In this document: positions 22,703-30,579 of the stretch, piece after piece
Numbering within the stretch: position 1 is the stretch's first letter
Layout: every line of letters begins with the position of its first letter
NCBI RefSeq assembly: GCF_013363995.1
Contig: NZ_JABWGO010000004.1
Span: 248,001 to 312,000, forward strand
Direction of reading: 5' to 3'
Length of the DNA stretch: 64,000 nucleotides
Source of the DNA: Nonomuraea rhodomycinica
GTDB taxonomy: Bacteria; Actinomycetota; Actinomycetes; Streptosporangiales; Streptosporangiaceae
Program-made: the position numbers and the translations under genes
Notes under the pieces: model-generated
The model's database searches: none
Told to the model about the DNA's origin: nothing
Seen by the model: the letters and a program-made list of their open reading frames with translations, nothing else

Positions 22703-24559
22703 ATGGCCGAAGCTCCACCGTTCCCGCGTACCGCGCCCCTCGCCGCCGAGCCCCTGACGGAGGGCTCCGCCGCCCCGCCCCCGCTGCGGCCCGCCGGCTG
22801 GCTGCCGGCGCTGGCCGTGGCCGGATGCGTCGGGGCGGTCCTCGGCTACCACGGCGTCGCCTTCGCCGACCTGGCCGTCTTCACCGTCTACGCCGGGCTC
22901 GGCCTCACCCTGCCCGGCGTGCTCTGGGTGCGGGTGCTCTACCGCCGCCCGCACACCCTGCCCGAGGAGCTGGCCCTGGGCCTGGCCCTCGGCTACGCGG
23001 CCGAGGTCCTCTGCTACCTGCCCGCCCGCGCCATGGGGATGCCGCTGCTCGTGGCCGCCTGGCCGATGGGCACGTACGCGCTGTTCGCCGCCGTGCCGCG
23101 GCTGCGCGCCCACTGCCGGCGGACGCGCCGGGCCCGCGCCCCGCTGTGGTGGTCGTGGTGCCTCGCGCTGGGCGTGATCGGCCTGACCCTGTGGATCGGA
23201 GCCGGCTACTTCGCCGCCCACCCCGTCGCCGCGCCGCCGGCCGCCGCCCTGCCGCACCTCGACATGGTGGCCCGGCTCATGAGCCACGGTCCGGACGGCG
23301 GGCCGTTCGGCCACGACTGGTTCGTCCACGCCCACCTGGCCGCCGCGAGCTGGGTCACCGGCGTCGCGCCGTCCGTGCTGCTCCTCCGGCTGGCCGCGCC
23401 GCCCATGCTGGCCGCGCTGGTCGTGCTGCTCGCCATGGCGGGCCGCCGCTTCACCGGCTCGCGCCGCCAGGCGCTGGCCGCCCTGGCCGCCGCGGTGTTC
23501 GTGGCGGCGCCCGTCCTGTACACCGGGAACGCCGCCGGCGTCCTCGCCTGGACCCCGCCGCAGGAGTGGGCCGCGCCCGCGCAGACCTTCGGCGCGCTGC
23601 TGTTCGCGCCGCTCGTGGTACTGCTGGTCGACCTGTTCGGCGGCCGGGCGCCGGGGCGCGGCGCGTGGCTGGTCTTCGCCGTGCTGCTCGCCGCGCTGGC
23701 CGGGGCCAAGGCCGTGTACGTGCCGCTGCTGGCCGCCGGGCTGCTGGCCGTCGTGGTGGTCGAGACGGTCAAGTGGCTGTCGCCGCCCCGCCGCGTCGTC
23801 GTCGCGCTCGGGCTGACGGGGTGCGCGCTCGCGGCGCAGGCGGCGCTCCTCGGTGACGCCTGGCAGGGGACGGCGGTCCGGCCGCTGGAGTTCGTACGGG
23901 CGACCTGGGCCGGGCTGACCGGCGCGGCGGACACGGCCGGGGCGCCGATGTCGTCGCTGGCCGGCGTCGCCGCGCTGGGCCTGCTGTGCGGGGCGATCAC
24001 CTGGAGCGGCGTGCTCGGGCTGGTCCGGCGGCCCCGGCTGCTGGGACGCCCGCCGGTCGTGCTGGCGCTCGGCATGGGCGCGGCCGGGCTGGGCGCGGTG
24101 CTGCTGCTCGGCGACCCGTACCTCGCCCAGGGCGACTACCTCCAGGCCGCCTGCCCGTACCTCGCGATGGCGGCCGTCCACGGCCTCGGCTGCGCGGCGC
24201 GCAGGGCGCACGTCACGCTCACGGCGGGCCTGTGCGCGGTGCTGGCCGGCGCGGCGGCCGCCTGCGCCGTCCGCTGGGTCTTCGGCGTCCACGTGCCGCT
24301 GCGGCCGGGGGCCGGGGAGCTCGCGCTGTACCTGCCGTACCTCACGCTGGCGGGCGTGGTGCTCGCGGCGGGGGCGCTGCTGGCGGCGGCCGGCCAGCCG
24401 CGGGCGCGCGTCCTCGCGCTGACGCTCCTGCTCGTGACGGCGGCGGGCACGCCGGCCGCCTGGCTCGGCCGGGCGCTGCCGGTCGCGCCCCCCGTCGCGA
24501 CCGCCCCGGCGCAGCCGGCCGGTCCCGGAGAGGTGACCGGGCCCGTCTCCGGGACCTGA
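22703..24559 (+). CDS. Multispanning membrane protein, paralog 1 (C-terminally shortened, GT-C-like)
   Basis: 618 residues with a cytosolic Pro-rich N-terminus and about 12-14 membrane helices. It is clearly paralogous to the genes at 44545 and 49988: shared blocks include RPHTLPEELALGLALGYAAE, WFVHAHLAAASWVTGV and QTFGALLFAPLVVLL. Two differences stand out. The loop motif (V/D)D(M/T)PFHL of the paralogs is replaced by PHLDMVARLM, and the 140-170-residue soluble C-terminal domain is absent, the protein ending in a Pro/Ala tail. It may be a regulatory or inactive subunit of the set. Any glycosyltransferase role is inference. Confidence 0.8.
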   Translation: MAEAPPFPRTAPLAAEPLTEGSAAPPPLRPAGWLPALAVAGCVGAVLGYHGVAFADLAVFTVYAGLGLTLPGVLWVRVLYRRPHTLPEELALGLALGYAAEVLCYLPARAMGMPLLVAAWPMGTYALFAAVPRLRAHCRRTRRARAPLWWSWCLALGVIGLTLWIGAGYFAAHPVAAPPAAALPHLDMVARLMSHGPDGGPFGHDWFVHAHLAAASWVTGVAPSVLLLRLAAPPMLAALVVLLAMAGRRFTGSRRQALAALAAAVFVAAPVLYTGNAAGVLAWTPPQEWAAPAQTFGALLFAPLVVLLVDLFGGRAPGRGAWLVFAVLLAALAGAKAVYVPLLAAGLLAVVVVETVKWLSPPRRVVVALGLTGCALAAQAALLGDAWQGTAVRPLEFVRATWAGLTGAADTAGAPMSSLAGVAALGLLCGAITWSGVLGLVRRPRLLGRPPVVLALGMGAAGLGAVLLLGDPYLAQGDYLQAACPYLAMAAVHGLGCAARRAHVTLTAGLCAVLAGAAAACAVRWVFGVHVPLRPGAGELALYLPYLTLAGVVLAAGALLAAAGQPRARVLALTLLLVTAAGTPAAWLGRALPVAPPVATAPAQPAGPGEVTGPVSGT

Positions 24560-24572
24560 GGCCGCGGACATG

Positions 24573-24609
24573 GCGAAGGCCCTCCGGCCACCGGCCGGAG
24601 GGCCTTCGC
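24573..24609. terminator. 17-bp perfect hairpin between convergent genes
   Basis: Arms 24573-24589 and 24593-24609 pair perfectly around an ACC loop. It separates the converging membrane-protein and dehydrogenase genes and would act as a bidirectional terminator despite lacking a T-tract. Confidence 0.8.
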
Positions 24610-24619
24610 GCGCGTCACG

Positions 24620-25879
24620 TCACAGCACCTCGACGTTGGGGCCACGGCAGCGGTTGCGGGTGTCGAAGACGTACGGGCTGACCTCCTGCACCAGCTCGTA
24701 GTCGAACACGTCGTGGTCGGTGAGCACCAGGACCGCGTCCGCCTCGGCCAGCTCACGGCGCGTCGCCTCGACGATCTCGATGCCCGCGGGCAGCCGGCAG
24801 TCCGTCACGTGCGGGTCGGCGGCCCGTACCCGGGCGCCCAGCTTGTGCAGCGACTTGACCACGTCGATGGCCGGGGACTCGCGGCAGTCGCCGGCGTTCT
24901 TCTTGTACGCGAGCCCGAGCACGACCACCCGGCTGCCGTTGAGCGCCTTGCCGCGCTGGTTGAGCGCCAGCATGAGCCGGTGGACGACCCGGTCCGGCAT
25001 GTGGTCGTTGATGTCGTTGGCCAGCTCCACGAACCGGAAGTTGTGCCCGAGGCTGCGCTTGACCTTCCACGACAGGTACGACGGGTCGATCGGCAGGCAG
25101 TGGCCGCCGACGCCCGGGCCCGGCGTGAACCGCATGTAGCCGAACGGCTTGGTCGAGGCGGCGTCGATGGCCTCCCAGACGTCGATGCCGAGCTGCTCGG
25201 CGAAGATCGCCAGCTCGTTGACCAGCGCGATGTTGACGTGCCGGAACGTGTTCTCCAGCAGCTTGCACAGCTCGGCGACCTGGAGCGAGGACACCGGCAC
25301 GACCCGGTCCACGACCCGCTGGTAGAAGCCCTGGATCCGCTTCAGCGAGGCCGCGTCGATGCCCGAGACGACCTTCGGCGTGTTCTCCAGGCGCCACACG
25401 GCGTTGCCGGGGTCGATCCGCTCGGGGCTGTAGCCCAGCAGGAAGTCCTCGGGGGCGCGCAGCCCGGAGCCCTCCTCCAGGATCGGCAGGAGGTACTCCT
25501 CCGTGGTGCCGGGATAGGTGGTCGACTCCAGGACCACCGTGGCGCCCGGCCGTACCAGCGGGGCGATGGAGCGGCCGGCCGAGGCGATGTGGCAGAGGTC
25601 GGGGGCGCCCTCCGACAGCGGGGTCGGCACCGTGATCACGCAGAGGTCGAAGCCCTCGGCGTCGGCGTAGTCGGTGCTGGCGAGGTAGCGGCCGCCGCGC
25701 AGCGCGGCGGCCACCTGCTCGTCGCCGATGTCCTCGACGAACGACTCGCCGGCGTTGAGCCGCTTGACGCGCCACTCGTCGACGTCGATCCCCACGACGT
25801 CGAAGCCGGCCTCGACCGCCCGCATCGCCAGCGGCAGGCCGACGTATCCCTGGCCGACGACTACGAGTTTCTCTCCCAT
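24620..25879 (-). CDS. Nucleotide-sugar dehydrogenase (UDP-GlcNAc/ManNAc-type)
   Basis: 419 residues. The Rossmann start is VVVGQGYVGLPLA, the substrate region includes TVPTPLSEGAPD and STTYPGTTEEYLLP, and the catalytic cysteine lies in GVGGHCLPIDPSYLSWK. STTYPGTTEE and GGHCLPIDP are closest to the WbpA/WecC type that oxidises UDP-HexNAc sugars to uronic acids, rather than to UDP-glucose dehydrogenase. It supplies an acidic sugar to the surface polysaccharide. A perfect inverted repeat lies 31 bp upstream of the ATG. Confidence 0.88.
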   Translation of the reverse strand: MGEKLVVVGQGYVGLPLAMRAVEAGFDVVGIDVDEWRVKRLNAGESFVEDIGDEQVAAALRGGRYLASTDYADAEGFDLCVITVPTPLSEGAPDLCHIASAGRSIAPLVRPGATVVLESTTYPGTTEEYLLPILEEGSGLRAPEDFLLGYSPERIDPGNAVWRLENTPKVVSGIDAASLKRIQGFYQRVVDRVVPVSSLQVAELCKLLENTFRHVNIALVNELAIFAEQLGIDVWEAIDAASTKPFGYMRFTPGPGVGGHCLPIDPSYLSWKVKRSLGHNFRFVELANDINDHMPDRVVHRLMLALNQRGKALNGSRVVVLGLAYKKNAGDCRESPAIDVVKSLHKLGARVRAADPHVTDCRLPAGIEIVEATRRELAEADAVLVLTDHDVFDYELVQEVSPYVFDTRNRCRGPNVEVL

Positions 25880-25909
25880 GTCTGGACCCCCGTCACTTCG
25901 AGATGAGAT

Positions 25910-25936
25910 ATCACCTGACTGTAGGAGTCAGGTGAT
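25910..25936 (-). promoter_or_regulatory. 11-bp perfect inverted repeat before the dehydrogenase gene
   Basis: ATCACCTGACT-GTAGG-AGTCAGGTGAT lies 31 bp upstream of the dehydrogenase ATG (25879, minus). It is either an operator or a 5'-leader hairpin. It does not match the tandem GGCAAG boxes on the other side of this divergent region. Confidence 0.6.
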
Positions 25937-26016
25937 CTCGCACCGCCGATTCGGCGAGAGGCCCGGCGTGTCGCCGTGGGCCCGGGCAGGGGGCGGACGG
26001 CGAAGGTCGCACCACA

Positions 26017-26087
26017 GGCAAGGACTGGCAAGAAGATCGCCGAGGTGGGATGTACGCGCGGGTCGCCGGTGAGCTCCTCGCCACACT
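26017..26087 (+). promoter_or_regulatory. Tandem GGCAAG-box promoter (copy 2)
   Basis: GGCAAG at 26017 and again at 26027, then CACACT at 26082, exactly 55 bp after the second box and 13 bp before ATG 26095. The stretch GGCAAGAA(G/C)ATCGCCG is shared with copy 1. It supports the ATG at 26095 as the start of the DUF3494 gene. Confidence 0.5.
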
Positions 26088-26094
26088 TGCGGGC

Positions 26095-27150
26095 ATGGCC
26101 AATCTTTCGCCGCGTTCATGGCTGTCCGTCGGGTTGACCGGCGTCCTGGCCATGGGCCTGCTCACCGCCTCCACCTGGAGCGCGGACGCCCGCCAGGAGC
26201 CGATCGACCTCGGCGAGGCGTGGGGCGTCGCGGTGCTCGCGGCCCTCGCCGTCAACAGCGAGGAGCTGACGCGCGTCACCGGTGACGTCGCGGTCAGCCC
26301 CGGAGGCGTCGTGACCGGCTTCCCGCCGGGCGTGGTGCTCGGCCGGATCTACCGGGGCAACGGGGAGGCGGCCCGGATCCGCGGGGACGTGCAGTCGGCC
26401 TACCAGGAGGCGCAGGGGCGGGCGGCCAACGGCGTCATCCCCGCGCAGCTCGGCGGCCGGACCCTGGGGCCCGGCGTGTACTCCAGCAAGAGCGGCGCCT
26501 TCGTGATCGACGGCACCCTCAAGCTGGACGCCAAGGGCGACCCCGACGCGGTGTTCATCTTCCAGGCCGACACGACGCTGAACACCGCCGAGGTCAGCAA
26601 CATCGACGTCCTCAATGGCGCCCAGGAGGACAACATCTTCTGGGCCGTCGCCAACACCGCCAGCCTGGGGACGCTGTCCACCTTCCGCGGCAACATCCTG
26701 GCCCGCAACGGGATCGTGGTGGACGACGGCGTGCAGATGGTCGGGCGGGCGATGTCGCTCGACACGTCCGTCAGCATCGACGGCACCGAGACGAGCCCGA
26801 GGACCCTCATCTCGATGCCGAACCGCCCGCCGACGGCCGCGACCCTCACCTCGTCGCCGAACCCGTCCCGCCTGCGCGAGCCGGTCACCTTCACGGCCGT
26901 CGTCGACGGCGACGTCAACGGGGTCAAGCCGGGCGGCGAGGTGATCTTCAAGGACGGGGCCACGGTGATCGGCTCCGCCCTGCTGGACGACCGGGGCGTC
27001 GCCCGGTTCACCACCGACGAGCTCACCAGGGGCGTGCACCAGATGAGCGCCGTCTACCTGGACGAGGGCAGCGCCGTCAACGAGGCCTGGGTCTACTGGC
27101 AGCCCAGCCAATCCCCCGTCATCGAGCACCAGGTGCTCAACCGCCGATAG
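26095..27150 (+). CDS. Secreted DUF3494 (ice-binding-like) protein with Ig-like domain
   Basis: 351 residues. The signal peptide ends near residue 32 (SADA). The DUF3494 beta-solenoid follows at about 40-240, with its hallmarks VLAALAVNSEELTRVTGDV, FVIDGTLKLDAKGDPDAVFIF and TFRGNILARNGIVV. A bacterial Ig-like module (TFTAVVDGDVNGVKPGGEV) occupies about 255-340. DUF3494 proteins bind ice in polar microbes, but in soil actinobacteria they are more likely adhesins or matrix proteins. Its promoter matches those of the membrane paralogs, and it is followed by a collagen-like gene. Confidence 0.85.
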   Translation: MANLSPRSWLSVGLTGVLAMGLLTASTWSADARQEPIDLGEAWGVAVLAALAVNSEELTRVTGDVAVSPGGVVTGFPPGVVLGRIYRGNGEAARIRGDVQSAYQEAQGRAANGVIPAQLGGRTLGPGVYSSKSGAFVIDGTLKLDAKGDPDAVFIFQADTTLNTAEVSNIDVLNGAQEDNIFWAVANTASLGTLSTFRGNILARNGIVVDDGVQMVGRAMSLDTSVSIDGTETSPRTLISMPNRPPTAATLTSSPNPSRLREPVTFTAVVDGDVNGVKPGGEVIFKDGATVIGSALLDDRGVARFTTDELTRGVHQMSAVYLDEGSAVNEAWVYWQPSQSPVIEHQVLNRR

Positions 27151-27177
27151 GACCTGACCGACACAGGGGGACGTGCA

Positions 27178-27921
27178 GTGTTTCGTGGGATGAGAACGCC
27201 GGCGCTGGTGCTGACGATGGCCTGCGCCGCCTGGGGCCTGGCCGGAGTGGACCCGGCCCCGGCAGGAGCGCGGGCGGCGACCGGCACGGCCGCTGCCGCC
27301 GGCGAGAGGGCCGGGAAGGGCTTCGCCGCGCACGGGCGCTGCCGCAGGCACCACTGCGGGTGCCGGCGCGCCTGGTGCGGGCGGCCCTGGCCGGGGCCGC
27401 CCGGACCGCCCGGACCGCGCGGGCATCGGGGCGCCCGCGGTCCGCAGGGCGTGGCGGGACACGAGGGCGCCCCCGGCAAGGACGGCGCCAGCGGGCCCCA
27501 GGGGCTGCAGGGGCCGCAGGGGCCGCGCGGCCCCCAGGGGCCCGCGGGTCCGCGGGGCCCGGTGGGCCCGGCCGGCGGCGACGGACCGAGCATCGGCACG
27601 ACGCTCGTCTCGCTCACGTTCCCGCCGTTCGACACCAACTTCGCGGGGTACGCCCGGGGCGGCGACACCTGGATCCGCGACCCGCGCAGCGACGCGCCGT
27701 GGCACAGCCTGAGCCAGGTGGACAACTACCCGGGCGACGTGGTCGGCGTCGCGGTGACCGAGGCCGTGCCGCTCGACGCCCTGCTGGTCACCGTGGTCAC
27801 CGCGGACGGCCGGCTGGCCGAGACGACCTGCCGGTTCAGCGAGGGCACGCCGCCGCCCCCCGGGCCGGCCTGGGGCACCACCTACTGCGACGACTTCCGC
27901 CCGATCACCCCACCGGCCTGA
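27178..27921 (+). CDS. Secreted collagen-like repeat protein
   Basis: 247 residues from GTG with an AGGGGG site 8 bp upstream. A signal peptide (to about residue 33) is followed by a Cys/His-rich patch (CRRHHCGCRRAWC, residues 55-67) and about 20 uninterrupted Gly-X-Y triplets (73-132). A globular beta-rich domain follows, with SLTFPPFDTNF near its start and DFRPITPPA at the end. Bacterial collagen-like proteins form trimeric stalks on cell surfaces. The cysteines before the stalk may lock the trimer. It is probably co-transcribed with the DUF3494 gene 27 bp upstream. Confidence 0.82.
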   Translation: MFRGMRTPALVLTMACAAWGLAGVDPAPAGARAATGTAAAAGERAGKGFAAHGRCRRHHCGCRRAWCGRPWPGPPGPPGPRGHRGARGPQGVAGHEGAPGKDGASGPQGLQGPQGPRGPQGPAGPRGPVGPAGGDGPSIGTTLVSLTFPPFDTNFAGYARGGDTWIRDPRSDAPWHSLSQVDNYPGDVVGVAVTEAVPLDALLVTVVTADGRLAETTCRFSEGTPPPPGPAWGTTYCDDFRPITPPA

Positions 27922-27928
27922 CGGACTC

Positions 27929-27954
27929 GCCCGACCGGCCGCGGCCGGTCGGGC
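27929..27954 (+). terminator. 12-bp GC hairpin after the collagen-like gene
   Basis: GCCCGACCGGCC and GGCCGGTCGGGC pair perfectly across two bases. It abuts the tandem box of the next promoter (27958), giving a compact terminator-promoter junction. Confidence 0.75.
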
Positions 27955-27957
27955 GCG

Positions 27958-28030
27958 GGTAAGGCTTGCGCAACGGGTGCGTCACGCGCGGTGGCGCGCC
28001 GCCTGCCCGGGCGCGGCGCCGGGTTTCACT
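27958..28030 (+). promoter_or_regulatory. Tandem GGCAAG-box promoter (copy 3)
   Basis: GGTAAG (27958) and CGCAAC (27969) are 11 bp apart. TTCACT (28025) lies 56 bp after the second box and 12 bp before GTG 28037. The distance from the second box to the start codon is 68 bp, the same as in copies 1, 2 and 5. Confidence 0.45.
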
Positions 28031-28036
28031 GCGGCT

Positions 28037-29191
28037 GTGAGCACCACCGCGGTGAGAACCGTTCCCTTCAACCGGCCGTATGTGAGCGAGCGCGAGCTCG
28101 ACTACGTCGCGGAGGCCGTCCGCAACGGGCGGACCTGCGGCGACGGGCCGTTCACCCGCCGGGCGAGCGCGCTGCTGCGCGAGCTGACCGGCGCCCGCCA
28201 CGCGCTGCTGACCACCTCCTGCACCCACGCCCTGGAGATGTCGGCGCTCCTGCTCGACCTGCGGCCCGGCGACGAGGTGATCGTGCCGTCGTTCACCTTC
28301 ATGTCCACGGCCAACGCCTACGCGCTGCGCGGCGCCGTGCCGGTGTTCGCCGACTGCCGGCCCGACACGCTCAACCTCGACGAACGCCTCGTCGAGGAGG
28401 CCGTCACCGAGCGGACCCGGGCCATCGCCGTCGTCCACTACGCGGGCGTCGCCTGCGCGATGGAGGAGCTGGGCAAGCTCGCCGACCGGTACGGCCTCGC
28501 GCTGGTCGAGGACAACGCGCACGGCCTGGGCGGCTCCTACCGGGGCAGGCCGCTCGGGTCGTTCGGCGACATGGCCGCGCAGAGCTTCCACGAGACCAAG
28601 AACGTCCAGTGCGGCGAGGGCGGGGCGCTGCTCGTCAACGACGACGAGCTGGCCGCGCGGGCCGAGATCGTCCGGGAGAAGGGCACCGACCGCGGCCGGT
28701 TCTTCCGCGGCCAGGTCGACAAGTACCGCTGGGTCGACATCGGCTCCAGCTACCTGCCGTCGGACCTGCTCGCGGCCCAGCTCACCGGGCAGCTCGAAGC
28801 GTTCGGCGACATCCAGCGCCGGCGCCTGGAGGTGTGGCGGGCCTACCACGAGGGCCTGGCCGGCTGGGCGGCGGCCAACGGCGTCGGCCGGCCGACCGTG
28901 CCGGAGGGCTGCGAGCACCCCGCCCACCTCTACTACCTGATGTTCCGCGGCCTGGACAGCCGCCAGGCGTTCATCGCCCACCTCGCCGAGCGGGGCGTGC
29001 AGGCGCCGTTCCACTACCAGCCGCTGCACGACGCGCCCGCCGGCCTCCGGTACGGGCGACCGGCGCCGGGCGGCTGCCCCGTCACCGAGCAGGTGGCCGA
29101 CCGGCTCGTGCGGCTGCCCCTCCACGCCGGCCTCGGCGAGGAGGACGTGGCGTACGTCATCGACGCCGTCCGGGAATTCGAGGTGCGCTGA
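28037..29191 (+). CDS. rffA: dTDP-4-amino-4,6-dideoxygalactose transaminase
   Basis: 384 residues from GTG 28037, which fits both the promoter layout and the family N-terminus (VPFNRPYVSERELDYVAEAV). It follows RffA/WecE closely: NGRTCGDGPFTRR, SCTHALEMSALLLD, VPSFTFMSTANAY, and the PLP lysine in SFHETKNVQCGEGG. The enzyme aminates dTDP-4-keto-6-deoxyhexose using glutamate. The next gene is an acetyltransferase overlapping by 1 bp, as expected for making a dTDP-4-acetamido sugar. RmlB, which makes the keto substrate, is not in the window. Confidence 0.9.
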   Translation: MSTTAVRTVPFNRPYVSERELDYVAEAVRNGRTCGDGPFTRRASALLRELTGARHALLTTSCTHALEMSALLLDLRPGDEVIVPSFTFMSTANAYALRGAVPVFADCRPDTLNLDERLVEEAVTERTRAIAVVHYAGVACAMEELGKLADRYGLALVEDNAHGLGGSYRGRPLGSFGDMAAQSFHETKNVQCGEGGALLVNDDELAARAEIVREKGTDRGRFFRGQVDKYRWVDIGSSYLPSDLLAAQLTGQLEAFGDIQRRRLEVWRAYHEGLAGWAAANGVGRPTVPEGCEHPAHLYYLMFRGLDSRQAFIAHLAERGVQAPFHYQPLHDAPAGLRYGRPAPGGCPVTEQVADRLVRLPLHAGLGEEDVAYVIDAVREFEVR

Positions 29192-29991
29192 TGGCCTGGC
29201 AGGACGTGATCGAGTCGCGGGAGGTCAGGGCGGTGCCCTCGCCGCTGGAGTCGGCCCGCTTCGGCCGCCCGGTGGAGCGCCTGACCGTCGGCGCCGACGC
29301 GGAGGAGGCGCTGGACGCGGTCCGCGAGGCGGTCCTGGAGTCGGCGGCGGACGTGATCGTGCTGCGCTACCCGGCCGAGCGCGTCGGCTGGTTCGCCGGG
29401 CTGACCGGCCTCGGCCGGACCGCGATCTTCGCCGACTGCCTGGTGTACTGGAGCCTGCGCGCCGGCCGGGGCCGCCCGCCGGCTCCGGCGCCCGGCCTGC
29501 GAACCGGCCCGCTCGGCGACCCGGACGCCGTCGGCGCGCTGGTCGCCGACATCTTCGCCGCGTACGGCAACCACTACCTCGCCGACCCGCTCCTCGACCC
29601 GGCCGCCGCGCTGGCGGGCTACCAGGAGTGGGCGGCGCGCTCCGCCGCCGAGGGGAGCTGCGTGGCGCTCCACGACGGCGCGCGGGCGCTGGGGATCGCC
29701 ACGCTGGAGGACGACGGCCCCCGCACCGAGATCCTGCTCGCCGGCGTGGTCTCCGCCGCCCAGGGGCGCGGCCTGTACGCCCACCTGCTCAAGGCCGTCG
29801 AGGACCACGCGCTGGCCCGCGGCGGGAGCGAGGTCGTCATCTCCACCCAGAGCCACAACACGCGGGTGCAGCGGGCCTGGGCCAGGTACGGGTTCGTCCC
29901 GGTGCAGGCGCACGTCACCGTCCACCTGGTGCGGACGGCGCTGCTGAGCTCGGCGGGCGGGACGGCGCCGCCGCGCCCGGCGGGCGCGTGA
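29191..29991 (+). CDS. GNAT acetyltransferase, RffC/WecD-like
   Basis: 266 residues. The N-terminal half is the divergent region typical of WecD-like enzymes. The C-terminal half has the GNAT acetyl-CoA motif VVSAAQGRGLYAHLLKAV and the NTRVQRAWARYGFVPV end. With the overlapping aminotransferase (ATG shares the last base of its TGA) it probably N-acetylates the 4-amino sugar nucleotide. The acceptor is inferred from the neighbour. Confidence 0.82.
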   Translation: MAWQDVIESREVRAVPSPLESARFGRPVERLTVGADAEEALDAVREAVLESAADVIVLRYPAERVGWFAGLTGLGRTAIFADCLVYWSLRAGRGRPPAPAPGLRTGPLGDPDAVGALVADIFAAYGNHYLADPLLDPAAALAGYQEWAARSAAEGSCVALHDGARALGIATLEDDGPRTEILLAGVVSAAQGRGLYAHLLKAVEDHALARGGSEVVISTQSHNTRVQRAWARYGFVPVQAHVTVHLVRTALLSSAGGTAPPRPAGA

Positions 29992-30500
29992 ACGCCCTGA
30001 CCCGGCCGCCGGCCGCCCGCCCGGCCGCCCGGCCTGGCATGGCGCACCGGCTCGCCTACCTGGCCGGGGGCGGCGCGACCGCCGTCATGTACTACGGCAT
30101 CCTGGCCGCGGCCCTGGCGGTGACGGGGGAGCGGGTGCCGTACCTGGTGCTGGTGGTGGCCAGCCACCTCGTCACCGTGGTGATCGTGTACCCGTGGTAC
30201 CGGCTGGTCGTCTTCCCCGGAGCGGGACACGGCTGGGTGGCCGGCTACCTGCGCTTCTACGCGGCCGGGCTGAGCATCCTGTCGGCGTCCCTCGTGGGGC
30301 TGCCGATCCTGGTGGAGCTGGCCGGGCTGCCCGTGCTGGCCGCCCAGGCGCTGATCATCACCATGACGTTCTCGCTCAGCTACGCGCTGCACCGCGCCTG
30401 GACGTTCCGCCGGGGCAGACCGTCGCGGCGGGGCCGGGAAAGGTCCGGCAACCCGCCGCACAACCTTCGGCCAAACCGCAGCGCGGCGAGGACCCGGTGA
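29988..30500 (+). CDS. GtrA family membrane protein
   Basis: 170 residues from GTG overlapping the previous stop (GTGA). Four membrane helices with the GtrA pattern: AYLAGGGATAVMYYGI, HLVTVVIVYPWYRLVVF and TFSLSYALHRAWTFR. GtrA-like proteins help move or modify polyprenyl-linked sugars across the membrane. It is the third gene of the rffA operon, suggesting that the acetamido sugar is carried on a lipid for transfer outside. A basic tail follows the last helix. Confidence 0.82.
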   Translation: MNALTRPPAARPAARPGMAHRLAYLAGGGATAVMYYGILAAALAVTGERVPYLVLVVASHLVTVVIVYPWYRLVVFPGAGHGWVAGYLRFYAAGLSILSASLVGLPILVELAGLPVLAAQALIITMTFSLSYALHRAWTFRRGRPSRRGRERSGNPPHNLRPNRSAARTR

Positions 30501-30517
30501 TCCGGGCCGTTCGTAGC
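30447..30517 (+). promoter_or_regulatory. Possible promoter with GGCAAC box (weak member)
   Basis: GGCAAC (30447) and a looser GCACAAC (30458) precede a good -10 hexamer TAGCTT (30512-30517), at 65 and about 54 bp. A leader of about 60 nt would follow before ATG 30580. The spacing is less exact than in the other copies. Confidence 0.35.
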
Positions 30518-30579
30518 TTCGGGACCGACATGCTCGATCACCACGGGCCACGCGCTCGTCGCGAAAGGACGCCACGGCG

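Noticed and set aside
13120..24571. Very long minus-strand open frames (for example 13120-15801 and 21338-24571)
   Set aside because: They lie opposite clear genes, have His/Gly/Arg-rich translations typical of antisense frames in high-GC DNA, and show no domains.
30440..30510. GGCAACCCGCC recalled a SAM-type riboswitch core
   Set aside because: No matching P1 stem, pseudoknot partner or methionine gene; the match is a single short block.
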